A stretch of 64,000 bases of DNA from Tritonibacter aquimaris (GCF_009617595.1 NZ_WIXK01000004.1:348994-412993), one strand, 5' to 3'. Counted from the stretch's first letter, positions 51,810 to 60,825 are shown. Numbers and translations are program-made. Notes: generated by a model not told the origin, from the sequence alone.

Positions 51810-53156
51810 TTATGCGCCGTTGTTGCAGGCCCCCAATGCGCCGCCCTGGAACTGCGGGTGGTTCGGGTCATAGGTGACCTGAGCAACCGGAGTGACTTCA
51901 ACGATTTCCAAGAGGTCGAACTCGGAGGTTGGGTTTTCTTTCCCTTTCACAACAAGCACGTCTTTGAAGCACTGGTGGTCAGCGCCGCGATAGAGTGTCT
52001 TGCCGTTGCCAAGCCCGTCGAACTCATAGTCTTCCAGCGCTTCCGCAACTGCACATGGTGCAAAGGAGCCTGCGCGCTCAACCGCGTCTGCATAAAGCAG
52101 GGTCTGTACATAGCAGGTATGTGCGGCCTGTGACGGCGGGAAGCCGTATTTGGTGCCGAAGGAACGTACAAAGGCTTTGGAACCTTCATCCTGCAGCGAC
52201 CAGTGCCAGTTGGTGGAACCGAAGATACCTTTAACATTGGCACCCGCACCCTTCGCCATCAGGCGAGAGTAAAGCGGAACAATGATCTGGAAGTCTTTGC
52301 CGTTCACCTGCTTGTCGCGCAGACCGAACTGAACCGCGTTGGTCAGCGAGTTCACCATGTTGCCGCCGTAGTGGTTCAGAACCAGCGTGTCGGCGCCGGA
52401 TTGCAGAACCGGTGCAATATAAGACGAGAAGTCGGTCTGTGTCAGTGGTGTTTTAACGGCAGCAACCGTTTCCCAACCCATAGCTTCGGTTGAGGATTTT
52501 ACCGCTTCCTCAGTGGTATAGCCCCAGTTGTAGTCAGCAGTCAGGTGGTAGGCCTTGCGGTCTGTGCCATAGGCATTTGCCAGAACGGGTGCCAGCGCCG
52601 CACCGGATTGGTACGAGTTAAAGAAGTGACGGAAGCCATTGGCCCGCTTGTCTTTTCCGGTCGTGTCATTGGAGTGGGTCAGGCCCGCCATAAAGATAAC
52701 GCCTGCCTCCTGGCAGAGCGCCTGAACCGCCACAGCAACACCAGAGCTGGAGCCGCCGGTGATCATGACGGCACCGTCTTTTTCGATCATCGATTTGGCC
52801 GATGCGCGCGCCGCGTCCGATTTGGTCTGGGTGTCGCCGGTGACGTATTTCACCTCTTTGCCCAGAATGCCGTTGCCCTGCAATGCTTTGGAGCTGAAGG
52901 TGTTCAGCATGCCGCCGTCGCCTTCGCCATTCAGGTGCTCTACCGCGAGCTGGTATGCGCGCAGCTCATCTGCACCTTCGTCCGCATAGGGACCGGTCTG
53001 GGGAACGTTAAATCCCAGGGTGACTGAGCTTCCGGTTGGCTCATTGGTATACGCCGCTGCAGATGATGCGGTAAAAATTGTCGGCAGGGCCAGACCGGCG
53101 CTCGTGACCGCACCCGTTCTGAGCACGCCGCGGCGTGATACTTTACCATTATTCAT
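51810..53156 (-). CDS. livK: Substrate-binding protein of the Liv-type ABC transporter
   Basis: 448 residues from the ATG at 53156 behind GGGAGGA. The signal is twin-arginine type: KVSRRGVLRTGAVTSAGLAL. The mature protein is a Periplasmic-binding fold type I: VTLGFNVPQTGPYADEGADE, MIEKDGAVMITGGSSSGVAV and AYHLTADYNWGYTTEEAVKS. The C-terminal Cys residues (CYVQTLLYADAV, CNNGA) are extra. It binds the amino acid; whether leucine, urea or an amide cannot be told. It heads the operon and is divergent from the ScfR gene. Confidence 0.93.
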   Translation of the reverse strand: MNNGKVSRRGVLRTGAVTSAGLALPTIFTASSAAAYTNEPTGSSVTLGFNVPQTGPYADEGADELRAYQLAVEHLNGEGDGGMLNTFSSKALQGNGILGKEVKYVTGDTQTKSDAARASAKSMIEKDGAVMITGGSSSGVAVAVQALCQEAGVIFMAGLTHSNDTTGKDKRANGFRHFFNSYQSGAALAPVLANAYGTDRKAYHLTADYNWGYTTEEAVKSSTEAMGWETVAAVKTPLTQTDFSSYIAPVLQSGADTLVLNHYGGNMVNSLTNAVQFGLRDKQVNGKDFQIIVPLYSRLMAKGAGANVKGIFGSTNWHWSLQDEGSKAFVRSFGTKYGFPPSQAAHTCYVQTLLYADAVERAGSFAPCAVAEALEDYEFDGLGNGKTLYRGADHQCFKDVLVVKGKENPTSEFDLLEIVEVTPVAQVTYDPNHPQFQGGALGACNNGA

Positions 53157-53243
53157 TTTTTTCCTCCCAAAAATGTTGGCACACACAGCTCCTCACTTCC
53201 GTGTGTACCGGCACAAACGTGCAAATTAACTATGCGGGCGGTA

Positions 53244-53323
53244 TGTAAAATTGCGCAATAAAACCTTTGATCGAAAGGATTATTATGTAAAGAAATACAC
53301 AGAATGCGGCGTCAGTTTGTAAA
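53244..53323. promoter_or_regulatory. Repeated TGTAAA motifs and dyad between livK and the ScfR gene
   Basis: TGTAAA occurs at 53244, 53286 and 53318, the last inside TTTGTAAA, and ATTGCGCAAT (53250-53259) is a perfect 10-bp palindrome next to the first. ScfR-type PccR binds TTTGCAAA repeats in Rhodobacter as I recall, so these are possible sites for the divergent regulator or for livK. CCTTT-GATCG-AAAGG lies between (53264-53278). Confidence 0.4.
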
Positions 53324-53383
53324 TTACCTTACGCGGCGGCGCAGAAAGTGTTTGATAATACTATCTTTGACGGGGAAGTGCAG

Positions 53384-54682
53384 ATGCCGAGACATATGCT
53401 GACCGGGAGCAGAATCCGGGAACGTCGCCTGGTGCTGGGTGTGCGTCAGGCGGATCTTGCTCGTCAAGTTGATATATCTGCGTCTTATTTGAACCTGATT
53501 GAGCACAACAGACGCAGAATCGGTGGCAAACTTTTGGTCCGTTTGGCGCAGGTGCTCGAGGTGGAGCCCTCGATGCTGACCGAGGGCGCAGAAGAGGGGC
53601 TGCTGAGCGCGTTGCGCGAAGCGGGCGCCAGCGCAGCAGCGCCAATCGCAGAGCTTGACCGGACTGAGGAATTTGCCAGCCGTTTTCCCGGCTGGGCCGA
53701 GGTTTTAGCATCATCCCATCAACGGGTTGCTGCGTTGGAGCGCACAGTCGAAGTGCTGTCTGACCGCCTGACGCATGATCCTCAACTTGCCGCGTCGTTG
53801 CATGAAATGCTCTCAACCGCGGCGGCCATTCGTTCAACAGCGGGCATTCTGGCGGAAAATGATGACCTTGAAACCGAATGGCTAGACCGGTTTCACCAAA
53901 ACTTGAACGAAGATGCCCAGCGTCTTGCTGACAGTAGCCGCGCGCTTGTGTCCTTTCTGGATGAGGAAAACACGGTCGCGGAAAAACAGGGCATGCCGCA
54001 AGATGAGGTTGACCGTTTTCTTTCGGATCACGGATTTCATTTCCCCGCATTGGAGCAGGGGAGCGAAACCCCCGCGTCGCTAATCGCCGCGGCCCCCCAG
54101 CTCAAAAGCCAGTCCGCGCGCCAGATTGCCCAACGTTTGTTGGAAGATTATGAAAGCCACATGAACCAGTTGCCGTTGCACCGGCTGCTGGCGGCGGTGT
54201 CTGAAATCGGAATGGCTCCCGATCTTTTGGCCTTGCATCTGGGCGTGCAGCTTGAGGTGTTGATGCAGCGCCTGGCTTTGTTGGCAGAAGAGGATCTGGG
54301 CAGTGAAATCGGCTGCGTTGTGAGCGATGCGGCGGGGGCGTCGCTGTTGCGGCGGTCGATTGGGAACTTTTCAATTCCGCAATATGGTGCGGCATGTCCG
54401 CTCTGGCCGCTGTATCAGGCCTTGAGCCAGCCGCATATTCCTATAAAACAGGTATTACAGCAGCAGGGGCGTGGCGCGCCGCGATATATGTGTTATGCTT
54501 ATGGTTGGCACGTTGGCGATGCGCGGTTCGATAGCGCCCCACAAGTGCAGGCCGTGATGTTGATTTTTCCACTGCTGGAAGAAGAGGCGAATGCCAATCA
54601 GGTTGGTGTGAGCTGTCGGGTTTGTACGCGTGAGGCCTGTGACGCAAGACGCGAGCCTACTATTCTGACCGATGGGTTTTGA
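53384..54682 (+). CDS. ScfR-type XRE regulator (short-chain fatty acyl-CoA regulator)
   Basis: 432 residues from the ATG behind GGGGAAG. Residues 1-65 are an XRE helix-turn-helix: IRERRLVLGVRQADLARQVD and ISASYLNLIEHNRRRIGGKL. The remainder is the DUF2083-type ligand domain, with the C-terminal SCRVCTREACDARREPTILT Cys cluster that suggests a metal. The family (RamB, PccR, MccR) senses acetyl-, propionyl- or methylmalonyl-CoA-linked metabolism. It is divergent from livK; none of its usual target operons is adjacent, but acs lies 9 kb downstream. Confidence 0.9.
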   Translation: MPRHMLTGSRIRERRLVLGVRQADLARQVDISASYLNLIEHNRRRIGGKLLVRLAQVLEVEPSMLTEGAEEGLLSALREAGASAAAPIAELDRTEEFASRFPGWAEVLASSHQRVAALERTVEVLSDRLTHDPQLAASLHEMLSTAAAIRSTAGILAENDDLETEWLDRFHQNLNEDAQRLADSSRALVSFLDEENTVAEKQGMPQDEVDRFLSDHGFHFPALEQGSETPASLIAAAPQLKSQSARQIAQRLLEDYESHMNQLPLHRLLAAVSEIGMAPDLLALHLGVQLEVLMQRLALLAEEDLGSEIGCVVSDAAGASLLRRSIGNFSIPQYGAACPLWPLYQALSQPHIPIKQVLQQQGRGAPRYMCYAYGWHVGDARFDSAPQVQAVMLIFPLLEEEANANQVGVSCRVCTREACDARREPTILTDGF

Positions 54683-54772
54683 CATGGGGTGCAGGGCTTT
54701 ATAGTCTAAAAACGAAAATCAGCGCCGTGGCGGACACGCTGGGGAGGCGGCGCATTGGAGGAAAAGCTGCTG

Positions 54773-55153
54773 ATGAGCAGACAGGTAGTTCTAATTGAGG
54801 ACGAACCCAACATTACCGAAGCTATTCGGTTTCTGTTGGAGCGGGATGGGTGGCGTGTGGACGCCCATGCCGATGGTGCCTCAGCCACCGATTTCATTTC
54901 TAATTCCAATCCAGACATCGTGATCTTGGACCTTATGCTGCCCGGTAAAAGCGGGCTGGATATTGTGCGCGAGCTGCGTGAACGTGACGGGATGGAAGAC
55001 TTGCCGGTCCTGATGCTGACTGCGCGCGGCCAGCTCAAGGATCGCGAGATGGCCGAAAAGGCCGGCGTGACCCGTTTCATGACCAAACCCTTTTCCAACT
55101 CCGAGGTTCTGACTGCAGTCAGAGATCTATGCGCACAGGCCGAACAACGATAA
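54773..55153 (+). CDS. CheY-like single-domain response regulator
   Basis: 126 residues from the ATG behind GGAGG; TTG at 54755 would extend it by six. Acidic pair near E9/D10, phospho-acceptor Asp53 in DIVILDLMLPGKSGLDIV, Thr in LMLTARG and Lys in FMTKPF are all present. No output domain. It precedes the membrane protein and histidine kinase genes with overlaps and should be the kinase partner, acting on another protein such as the FliM-like product. Confidence 0.94.
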   Translation: MSRQVVLIEDEPNITEAIRFLLERDGWRVDAHADGASATDFISNSNPDIVILDLMLPGKSGLDIVRELRERDGMEDLPVLMLTARGQLKDREMAEKAGVTRFMTKPFSNSEVLTAVRDLCAQAEQR

Positions 55154-55500
55154 TCGCCGCCGATGGGGCGGAACGCAAAGGGGAAATAAAAAGTTCCTTT
55201 GTGGATCGACGCACCTATCGCCGCCGCCGCCTGATGGATATTTCGCGGATGTTGCCGGCGTTCGGCTTGCTGTTGTTTGTGCTGCCTTTGATGTGGTTGC
55301 CAGCTCCTGGTGCAGAGGTCGGAGCAACCGAGACATCGCGCCCCTTGTCGTCTGTGCTGATTTATGTGTTTTCGACCTGGGTGTTTCTGGTATCGCTTTC
55401 GGTCATTTTTGGTGCGGCTGTTAAACGCTGGGCGCAGCATTGGATGGATGATCCAAAACCCAAACCGGATTTAGATGGGGATTTGGGATGGGATCCCTGA
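55129..55500 (+). CDS. Small membrane protein between receiver and histidine kinase
   Basis: 123 residues if started at 55129, overlapping the receiver gene by 25 bases; a GTG at 55201 (VDRRTYRRRRLMDISRMLPA) is also likely. There is a basic cluster, two membrane helices (about 40-60 and 78-98), and an acidic Pro/Asp tail. No family is recognised; it resembles small proteins found before SSS-type kinases in this clade. It overlaps the kinase start by 13 bases. Likely an accessory to the kinase, which is inference. Confidence 0.7.
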   Translation: MRTGRTTIIAADGAERKGEIKSSFVDRRTYRRRRLMDISRMLPAFGLLLFVLPLMWLPAPGAEVGATETSRPLSSVLIYVFSTWVFLVSLSVIFGAAVKRWAQHWMDDPKPKPDLDGDLGWDP

Positions 55501-58166
55501 ATACTTTGGTGCTTGTGTGCCTCGCCTATGTGGCGCTGCTGTTCTTTGTAGCTTTTATCGCTGATTACCTGGCAGTGCGCGGACGCAGCGCGCGCTGGAT
55601 GCGATCACCGATGGTATACACGCTGTCGCTGTCGATCTATTGCACCGCCTGGACATTTTACGGCGCCGTTGGTAGCGCTGCCCGATCCGGCCTTGAATTC
55701 ATTACCATCTATCTCGGCCCAACGCTGGTTCTGATCGGCTGGTGGTGGGGGTTGCGCAAACTGGTACGGGTGGGTCGCAGCCAGCGGGTGACGTCAATTG
55801 CGGACCTTTTGTCATCGCGTTACGGCAAATCGCACGCACTCGCGATCGGCGTGACCCTATTGGCCGTCATCAGCGTCACGCCTTATATTGCGCTGCAATT
55901 GCAATCTATTACCCTGTCATTTGCAATCTTTGCCGAAGCTGACCCCGGCAGCAGTTTTAGCGATACCAATACGGTGTTTGGGGTTGCTGCGGGGCTTGCG
56001 GCCTTTGCCATTCTGTTTGGCACCCGAAACCTTAATGCCAATGAGCGCCACCACGGCGTGGTGACAGCGGTTGCGCTGGAAGCGGTTGTGAAGCTCGTTG
56101 CGCTGCTTGCGGTTGGGATCTTTGTTGTCTGGGGCATTGCAGGTGGGGTGGGGCCAACGCTTGAAAAAATCGACAGCTCACCCATTGGTACCTGGCAAGT
56201 GGATGCAGGGAGGTGGAGTACGCTGATTTTCCTGTCAGCCGCCGCCTTTGTCTGCCTGCCGCGGATGTTTCAGGTGATGGTGGTGGAAAACGAAGATGAG
56301 CGCCATCTGCGGATGGCCTCCTGGGCGTTTCCGCTCTACTTGATGCTGATTTCACTGTTTGTACTGCCTATCGCGGCCATTGGTCTGCAAATCATGCCGG
56401 AAGGCAGCAACCCGGATCTGTTCGTGCTCGCGATCCCGCTAAGCCTCGGGCAGGAAAACTTGGCTATGCTGTCGTTCCTGGGTGGGTTTTCTTCGGCAAC
56501 GTCAATGGTGATTGTGGCGGCGATGGCGCTCTCGACCATGGTCTCGAACCATATTGTTATGCCGATCTGGTTGCGCAATCAGACCCCAGGTGCTTCTGTT
56601 TCTGGGGATGTGCGCAATGTGGTGATCTATTCGCGCAGGTTGTGCATCGGCGTGATTATGATCCTTGGCTATCTCTATTATCGCCTGACGGGCGGCGGTA
56701 TCGCGCTTGCATCCATTGGCGTGGTTGCATTTGCAGGTATTGCGCAGATCCTTCCCGCTTTGGTTGGTGGTCTGTTCTGGCGCGGCGCCACCCGCAATGG
56801 CGCTTTGGCTGGCATCGCTGTTGGTTTCGCGATCTGGCTCTATTGTATGCTGCTGCCCGCATTGGGGGCGGGGCTGCTTAGCGCGTCTATTATGGAAAAC
56901 GGCCTTTGGGGCATTTCTTGGCTCAGACCCTACGCCATGTTTGGTCTGGTTGGGGTGGATCCAACTGTGCATGCGGTGTTCTGGTCGCTCAGCTTTAACA
57001 CGGTTGTTTTTTGCGCGGTCTCTTTGATCGGCTTTCCCAGCCCGTTGGAACGTTTGCAAGGCGCGCAGTTTGTGCATGTGTTTGAACATTCCGCCGGGCC
57101 CCGCGGCTGGAGCGGCTCTGTTGCTCAAAGCGAAGACCTGATGGTCATGTCGCAACGTATTTTGGGGGCGCAGGAAGCGCAGGCTTTCTTTGACAAAGAG
57201 CGTGACCGCCAAGGCGGACGAGGCGCATTGCCCGAACCAACGCCAAGTTTTCTAGAACGGCTTGAGCGTGAGCTCAGTGGTTCAATCGGTGCTGCGGCTT
57301 CGCACGCGATGATTTCGCAAATTGTTGGCGGCTCATCCGTGTCGGTCGAAGACCTGATGGCGGTTGCCGACGAAACGGCGCAGATGCTTGAGTATTCAAG
57401 CCAGCTCGAGATGCAATCGTCCAAACTGGAAGACACGGCACGCCAGCTGCGCGACACCAATGAAATGCTGACCCAGATTTCCGCGCAAAAGGATTCGTTT
57501 CTGAGCCAGGTGAGCCACGAGCTGCGCACGCCAATGACCTCTATCCGGGCATTTTCCGAGATCTTGCGCGATTCTGACGATATGACGCCGGTTGAAAAGA
57601 CCCGCTATGCGGGGATTATCCATGATGAGGCCCGACGCCTGTCGCGTTTGCTGGATGATTTGCTGGATCTGAGCGTGCTGGAAAATGGCCAGGTCACGTT
57701 GAACTATGACACTGGCAATCTGGCAGATGTGCTTGATCGTGCGGTTTCTACCGCGCTTGCGGGTGTTGATCAGCCGATTGAGGTGGTGCGTGACGCCGCG
57801 CCAGGCCGGGTCAAGGTGGCCTCAGACCTCGATCGACTGGCGCAGGTTTTTATCAACCTCATCGCCAATGCCCAGAAATACTGTGACGCGGTTAAACCTA
57901 AATTGACCATCCGTGTGCAAAAATATGGCAAAGGTGTTTATGTGGATTTTGTCGACAATGGTCGCGGTATCCCGACGGAGCACCAACAAACAATTTTTGA
58001 AAAATTTTCGCGGGTTAGCCCCGAAAAAGCGGGCGGCGCTGGCCTGGGGTTGGCGATCTGTCGTGAGATTATGGAGCGTCTGGGAGGTGATATTACCTAT
58101 ATCCGCGACAAAGGTGGTGCAGCTTTTCGAGTTTCGCTGCCAATAACGATTGAATTGGGCGAATAA
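55488..58166 (+). CDS. Sodium:solute symporter-domain histidine kinase (CbrA/CrbS-like)
   Basis: 892 residues. The first about 510 form an SSS-family symporter with about 13 helices (VYTLSLSIYCTAWTFYGAVG, LEFITIYLGPTLVLIGWWWG, SRRLCIGVIMILGYLYYRLT). A coiled linker (about 600-660) leads to the kinase: SQVSHELRTPMTSIRAFSEI with His677, N box FINLIANAQKYC, G1 VDFVDNGRGIPTE (about 820) and G2 GGAGLGLAIC (about 849). No receiver domain. CbrA and CrbS of this type sense carbon or acetate flux through their transport domain. Partner is the receiver at 54773. Ligand unknown. Confidence 0.93.
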   Translation: MGSLNTLVLVCLAYVALLFFVAFIADYLAVRGRSARWMRSPMVYTLSLSIYCTAWTFYGAVGSAARSGLEFITIYLGPTLVLIGWWWGLRKLVRVGRSQRVTSIADLLSSRYGKSHALAIGVTLLAVISVTPYIALQLQSITLSFAIFAEADPGSSFSDTNTVFGVAAGLAAFAILFGTRNLNANERHHGVVTAVALEAVVKLVALLAVGIFVVWGIAGGVGPTLEKIDSSPIGTWQVDAGRWSTLIFLSAAAFVCLPRMFQVMVVENEDERHLRMASWAFPLYLMLISLFVLPIAAIGLQIMPEGSNPDLFVLAIPLSLGQENLAMLSFLGGFSSATSMVIVAAMALSTMVSNHIVMPIWLRNQTPGASVSGDVRNVVIYSRRLCIGVIMILGYLYYRLTGGGIALASIGVVAFAGIAQILPALVGGLFWRGATRNGALAGIAVGFAIWLYCMLLPALGAGLLSASIMENGLWGISWLRPYAMFGLVGVDPTVHAVFWSLSFNTVVFCAVSLIGFPSPLERLQGAQFVHVFEHSAGPRGWSGSVAQSEDLMVMSQRILGAQEAQAFFDKERDRQGGRGALPEPTPSFLERLERELSGSIGAAASHAMISQIVGGSSVSVEDLMAVADETAQMLEYSSQLEMQSSKLEDTARQLRDTNEMLTQISAQKDSFLSQVSHELRTPMTSIRAFSEILRDSDDMTPVEKTRYAGIIHDEARRLSRLLDDLLDLSVLENGQVTLNYDTGNLADVLDRAVSTALAGVDQPIEVVRDAAPGRVKVASDLDRLAQVFINLIANAQKYCDAVKPKLTIRVQKYGKGVYVDFVDNGRGIPTEHQQTIFEKFSRVSPEKAGGAGLGLAICREIMERLGGDITYIRDKGGAAFRVSLPITIELGE

Positions 58167-58247
58167 GGTGCGCGCGTAAAGACCTTAGTAACCACCGCGC
58201 TTTACATCTTAGCTAAAAGGGGCACGAACAGGTGCGGGCTGAATTTG

Positions 58248-59450
58248 ATGGCTGAATCGCAAAAGGCAAATATCGCTGACGACGGGCACTACGTGCTTGC
58301 AAAGAAGTTGGCGGCAACCAAAGAGGGCACCAGCGGGCTCAGCAGTTCGCTTACCCTAAAGGCGTTGCGCCGCTCGCTTGCGCGTGCGGCGGCGGATCTA
58401 TGTGAATTGCCTTTGGGGGTAATCGCAGCGCGCCAGGCCAATAGCATACCCGAAGACCTTCCCACCCATCTGTCTGACAAAGATCTGCTGATCGTTCTTG
58501 ATGGCCCGAACGGGCGCATTGGGGCGGCGTCTTTGGATGCGGCGCTGGTAACGGCGCTTATTCAGCAGCAGACCATGGGGCAGGTGCTTGGCCTCGGTTC
58601 TGATGGGCGCAATTATACGCCAACAGATGCCGCCATGATGTCTGAGTTTCTGGAGCGCACCTTTGAAAGGGTGACCACCATGCTCGAGGGGGAGGCGGAT
58701 CGCAAGACCTTCTCCGGCTACCGTTTTGGCGCACAGGTCGAAGATGTACGCAATCTGGTAATCGGTCTTGAAGCCGAAGATTACCGGGTGATCCGTGTCA
58801 CCATGGATCTTGCGGGCGGCATGATGCAGGGCGAACTGGTGCTTGTGCTGCCAGAACCCAAAGCAGAGCCTGCGGAAAACAATGAACTCGAAGGCCGCTC
58901 ACTTGGAGCAAGCATGGGGGCCATGCGTGCCGAATTGAGTGCGGTTTTGTGTAAGGTTCGCATTCCGCTGAACGAATTTGCCTCATTGCGCATTGGTGAC
59001 AATATTCCGCTGGATCAGGCGTTTCTTTATGAAACAGATCTTTTGTCGATCAATGGTCAGGTTGTGGCGCAGGGGCGTCTTGGTCAGATGAATGGTGCGC
59101 GCGCTGTGCGTATGAACGTCGGCGATGAAAAGAACCTATCGGGCATGATGGATGCGGATGGGTTTGGATCTGCTGTTGCGCCGGCGATGGGCAGCCTTGA
59201 GCCGCCCGCAATTGATCTGGAAATCGCGGCGCAGGGCCTGCAGGAGCCGGGCGGCCTTGGCGGTGATCTTGGCGGTGACCTAGGAGGAGATCTTGGTGGC
59301 CTTGGTGGTCCGATGGATCTGGGTGGTGATTTGCCACCGCTTGGAGATCTAGGTGATTTGCCGCCTCTTGACGGCGGGCTTGATGGGTTTAGCCCGGATG
59401 AGGCCGCGGCAGAGATTTCCGAATTGGCCGGTCTTGGCAGCGATACCTAA
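58248..59450 (+). CDS. FliM/FliN-type motor-switch-like protein
   Basis: 400 residues. The middle is FliM-like (ADLCELPLGVIAARQANSIP, ILEGEADRKTFSGYRFGAQV) and the SpoA domain (about 225-300) reads LSAVLCKVRIPLNEFASLRI, GDNIPLDQAFLYETDLLSIN and GRLGQMNGARAVRMNV. The last 80 residues are Gly/Asp/Leu-rich repeats (GGDLGG units, about 350-385). No N-terminal CheY-binding motif of FliM is clear. It follows the symporter-kinase genes after 81 bases, and no flagellar genes are in view, so it may serve a switch-like role outside the known flagellum. Confidence 0.85.
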   Translation: MAESQKANIADDGHYVLAKKLAATKEGTSGLSSSLTLKALRRSLARAAADLCELPLGVIAARQANSIPEDLPTHLSDKDLLIVLDGPNGRIGAASLDAALVTALIQQQTMGQVLGLGSDGRNYTPTDAAMMSEFLERTFERVTTMLEGEADRKTFSGYRFGAQVEDVRNLVIGLEAEDYRVIRVTMDLAGGMMQGELVLVLPEPKAEPAENNELEGRSLGASMGAMRAELSAVLCKVRIPLNEFASLRIGDNIPLDQAFLYETDLLSINGQVVAQGRLGQMNGARAVRMNVGDEKNLSGMMDADGFGSAVAPAMGSLEPPAIDLEIAAQGLQEPGGLGGDLGGDLGGDLGGLGGPMDLGGDLPPLGDLGDLPPLDGGLDGFSPDEAAAEISELAGLGSDT

Positions 59451-59473
59451 CCCAATGCACAGCTTACAAAACA

Positions 59474-59500
59474 AAAGCGCAGGAGAAACTCCTGCGCTTT
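59474..59500. terminator. Intrinsic terminator, bidirectional
   Basis: AAAGCGCAGGAG (59474-59485) pairs perfectly with CTCCTGCGCTTT (59489-59500), 12 bp and loop AAA. The A and T tails can serve both the FliM-like gene and the converging DUF442 gene. Confidence 0.85.
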
Positions 59501-59530
59501 GTGATGTTTCAGGGATGATTTAATCTGAAT

Positions 59531-59950
59531 TTACGCGAGCGATTCCAGCGTCTGGCGCAGGTTGCTCAGATCATAGCCCGCTTCGGCTGTTGTGTTCAGC
59601 ACCTGTTCAACCCCAAGATCAGAGGCTTGCCCCAATGCCCAGATCACGGAACAGCGTGTTCCGGATGCGCAATAGGCCAGCACCGGCCCGTCTGCCGCTT
59701 CGTAGAGTTCGCGCTGCATTGCCACGTTTTCCATTGTCATGGTCTGGTGGGTTAGCGGCAATTCGGCAAATTTCAAACCGGCGGCTTCAACCGCTGCGCG
59801 TAGGGCTGCGGCTTGATGCGAAGGGGGAACCTCTGCGTCTGGGCGATTGCAGATCACGGTTTGGAACCCTGCTGCTTTGATTGCAGGGATATCCTCAACC
59901 GCGATTTGCGGAGAGACCGAATAGCGGGGGGTAAGCGTGCGTGCGTCCAT
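59531..59950 (-). CDS. DUF442/TIGR01244 sulfur-transferase-type protein
   Basis: 139 residues of a phosphatase-like fold. SPQIAVEDIPAIKAAGFQTV and ICNRPDAEVPPSHQAAALRA are typical, and the active loop is VLAYCASGTRCSVIWALGQA (Cys-x-x-x-x-Arg, rhodanese-like). Related domains occur in Blh, the bacterial persulfide dioxygenase fusion. It is 9 bases past the YeeE pair, so the three are one unit for sulfide or thiosulfate handling. Catalysis is inferred. Confidence 0.88.
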   Translation of the reverse strand: MDARTLTPRYSVSPQIAVEDIPAIKAAGFQTVICNRPDAEVPPSHQAAALRAAVEAAGLKFAELPLTHQTMTMENVAMQRELYEAADGPVLAYCASGTRCSVIWALGQASDLGVEQVLNTTAEAGYDLSNLRQTLESLA

Positions 59951-59959
59951 AACAGCTCT

Positions 59960-60394
59960 TTAAGCGTTTGCAGCCTTCTGGTCTAGCTGCATTGCAAGTT
60001 TTGGATGCAGAACCATGCCAACAATCATCGCGATGAAAAAGATGGCACCACTGACCCCTTGAAAGCTCAGAGAAGCAATTGCAGGCCCAGGGCAAAGGCC
60101 AACCAGACCCCAGCCAACCCCAAAGCACAGCGAGCCGATCACCAGTTTTTGATCAAGCTGTGCGTTTTGTGGCTGCATGATTTCAGCGCCGGTTAGTGCA
60201 GTGCGCCCATAGGCCAGACGCCAGGCAATCGCCATTGGCAGCAGCGCGCCGCCCATAACAAACACAAGCGTTGGGTCCCAGGCGCGCGACAGATCAAGGA
60301 AGCCCTGAACCTTTGCAGGGTTGGTCATGCCCGACAGGAACAAACCCGCACCAAACAGGCCACCAGAAAGCGCGGCGATCAGAAAACGCATCAT
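59960..60394 (-). CDS. YeeE/YedE half-transporter (second)
   Basis: 144 residues, four helices; ATGA couples it to the upstream partner. GLFGAGLFLSGMTNPAKVQG and GLVGLCPGPAIASLSFQGVS are the family marks, the latter with the conserved Cys. The PmpAB/TsuA family moves sulfur-containing ions such as thiosulfate. Confidence 0.9.
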   Translation of the reverse strand: MMRFLIAALSGGLFGAGLFLSGMTNPAKVQGFLDLSRAWDPTLVFVMGGALLPMAIAWRLAYGRTALTGAEIMQPQNAQLDQKLVIGSLCFGVGWGLVGLCPGPAIASLSFQGVSGAIFFIAMIVGMVLHPKLAMQLDQKAANA

Positions 60395-60825
60395 GACAAA
60401 GCTCCAAAGATGTGACGCAGGGCGGCAACCGTCAAAACGCCTGCGCCGATATAGATGAGAGTGGCGACAATGCCGCGGATCGACAGGCGTGACATGCCGC
60501 AAACCCCGTGACCGGAGGTGCAGCCATTGGCCAGCCGTGTGCCTGCACCAACCAAAAGGCCCGCGGCGATCAACATCGGGATGTTATTTGTGACATGCGC
60601 AGCCTGATCAATATTTGCACCAAAATGCAGCAAAGCTGGCACAGCAATAACGGCAAGGACAAAAACAGCACGCTCCAACAGGAGCTTTGGGTTGGAGGCA
60701 GGAGTCAGCAAGCCGCCCAATATGCCGCTTGCCCCCATAATGCGACCGTTTCCAAGGAGCAAAATCGCACCAGCAAGGCCGATCATGCCACCACCAAGTG
60801 CACCCCAAAGGTAGTCACTTTCCAT
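60391..60825 (-). CDS. YeeE/YedE half-transporter (first)
   Basis: 144 residues, four helices. LANGCTSGHGVCGMSRLSIR is the hallmark CxSGHGxCG with Cys for substrate relay; ILLGNGRIMGASGILGGLLT is the first repeat. It pairs with the next gene to make a full TsuA-like channel for thiosulfate or persulfide-type sulfur. It heads the unit, followed by the second half and the DUF442 gene. No regulator (BigR-type) is adjacent. Confidence 0.9.
   Translation of the reverse strand: MESDYLWGALGGGMIGLAGAILLLGNGRIMGASGILGGLLTPASNPKLLLERAVFVLAVIAVPALLHFGANIDQAAHVTNNIPMLIAAGLLVGAGTRLANGCTSGHGVCGMSRLSIRGIVATLIYIGAGVLTVAALRHIFGALS

Noticed and set aside
59247..59412. GGDLGG repeats as a frameshift or assembly error
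   Set aside because: The frame stays open with good codon use through the repeats and ends just before a strong terminator, so it is a true tail.
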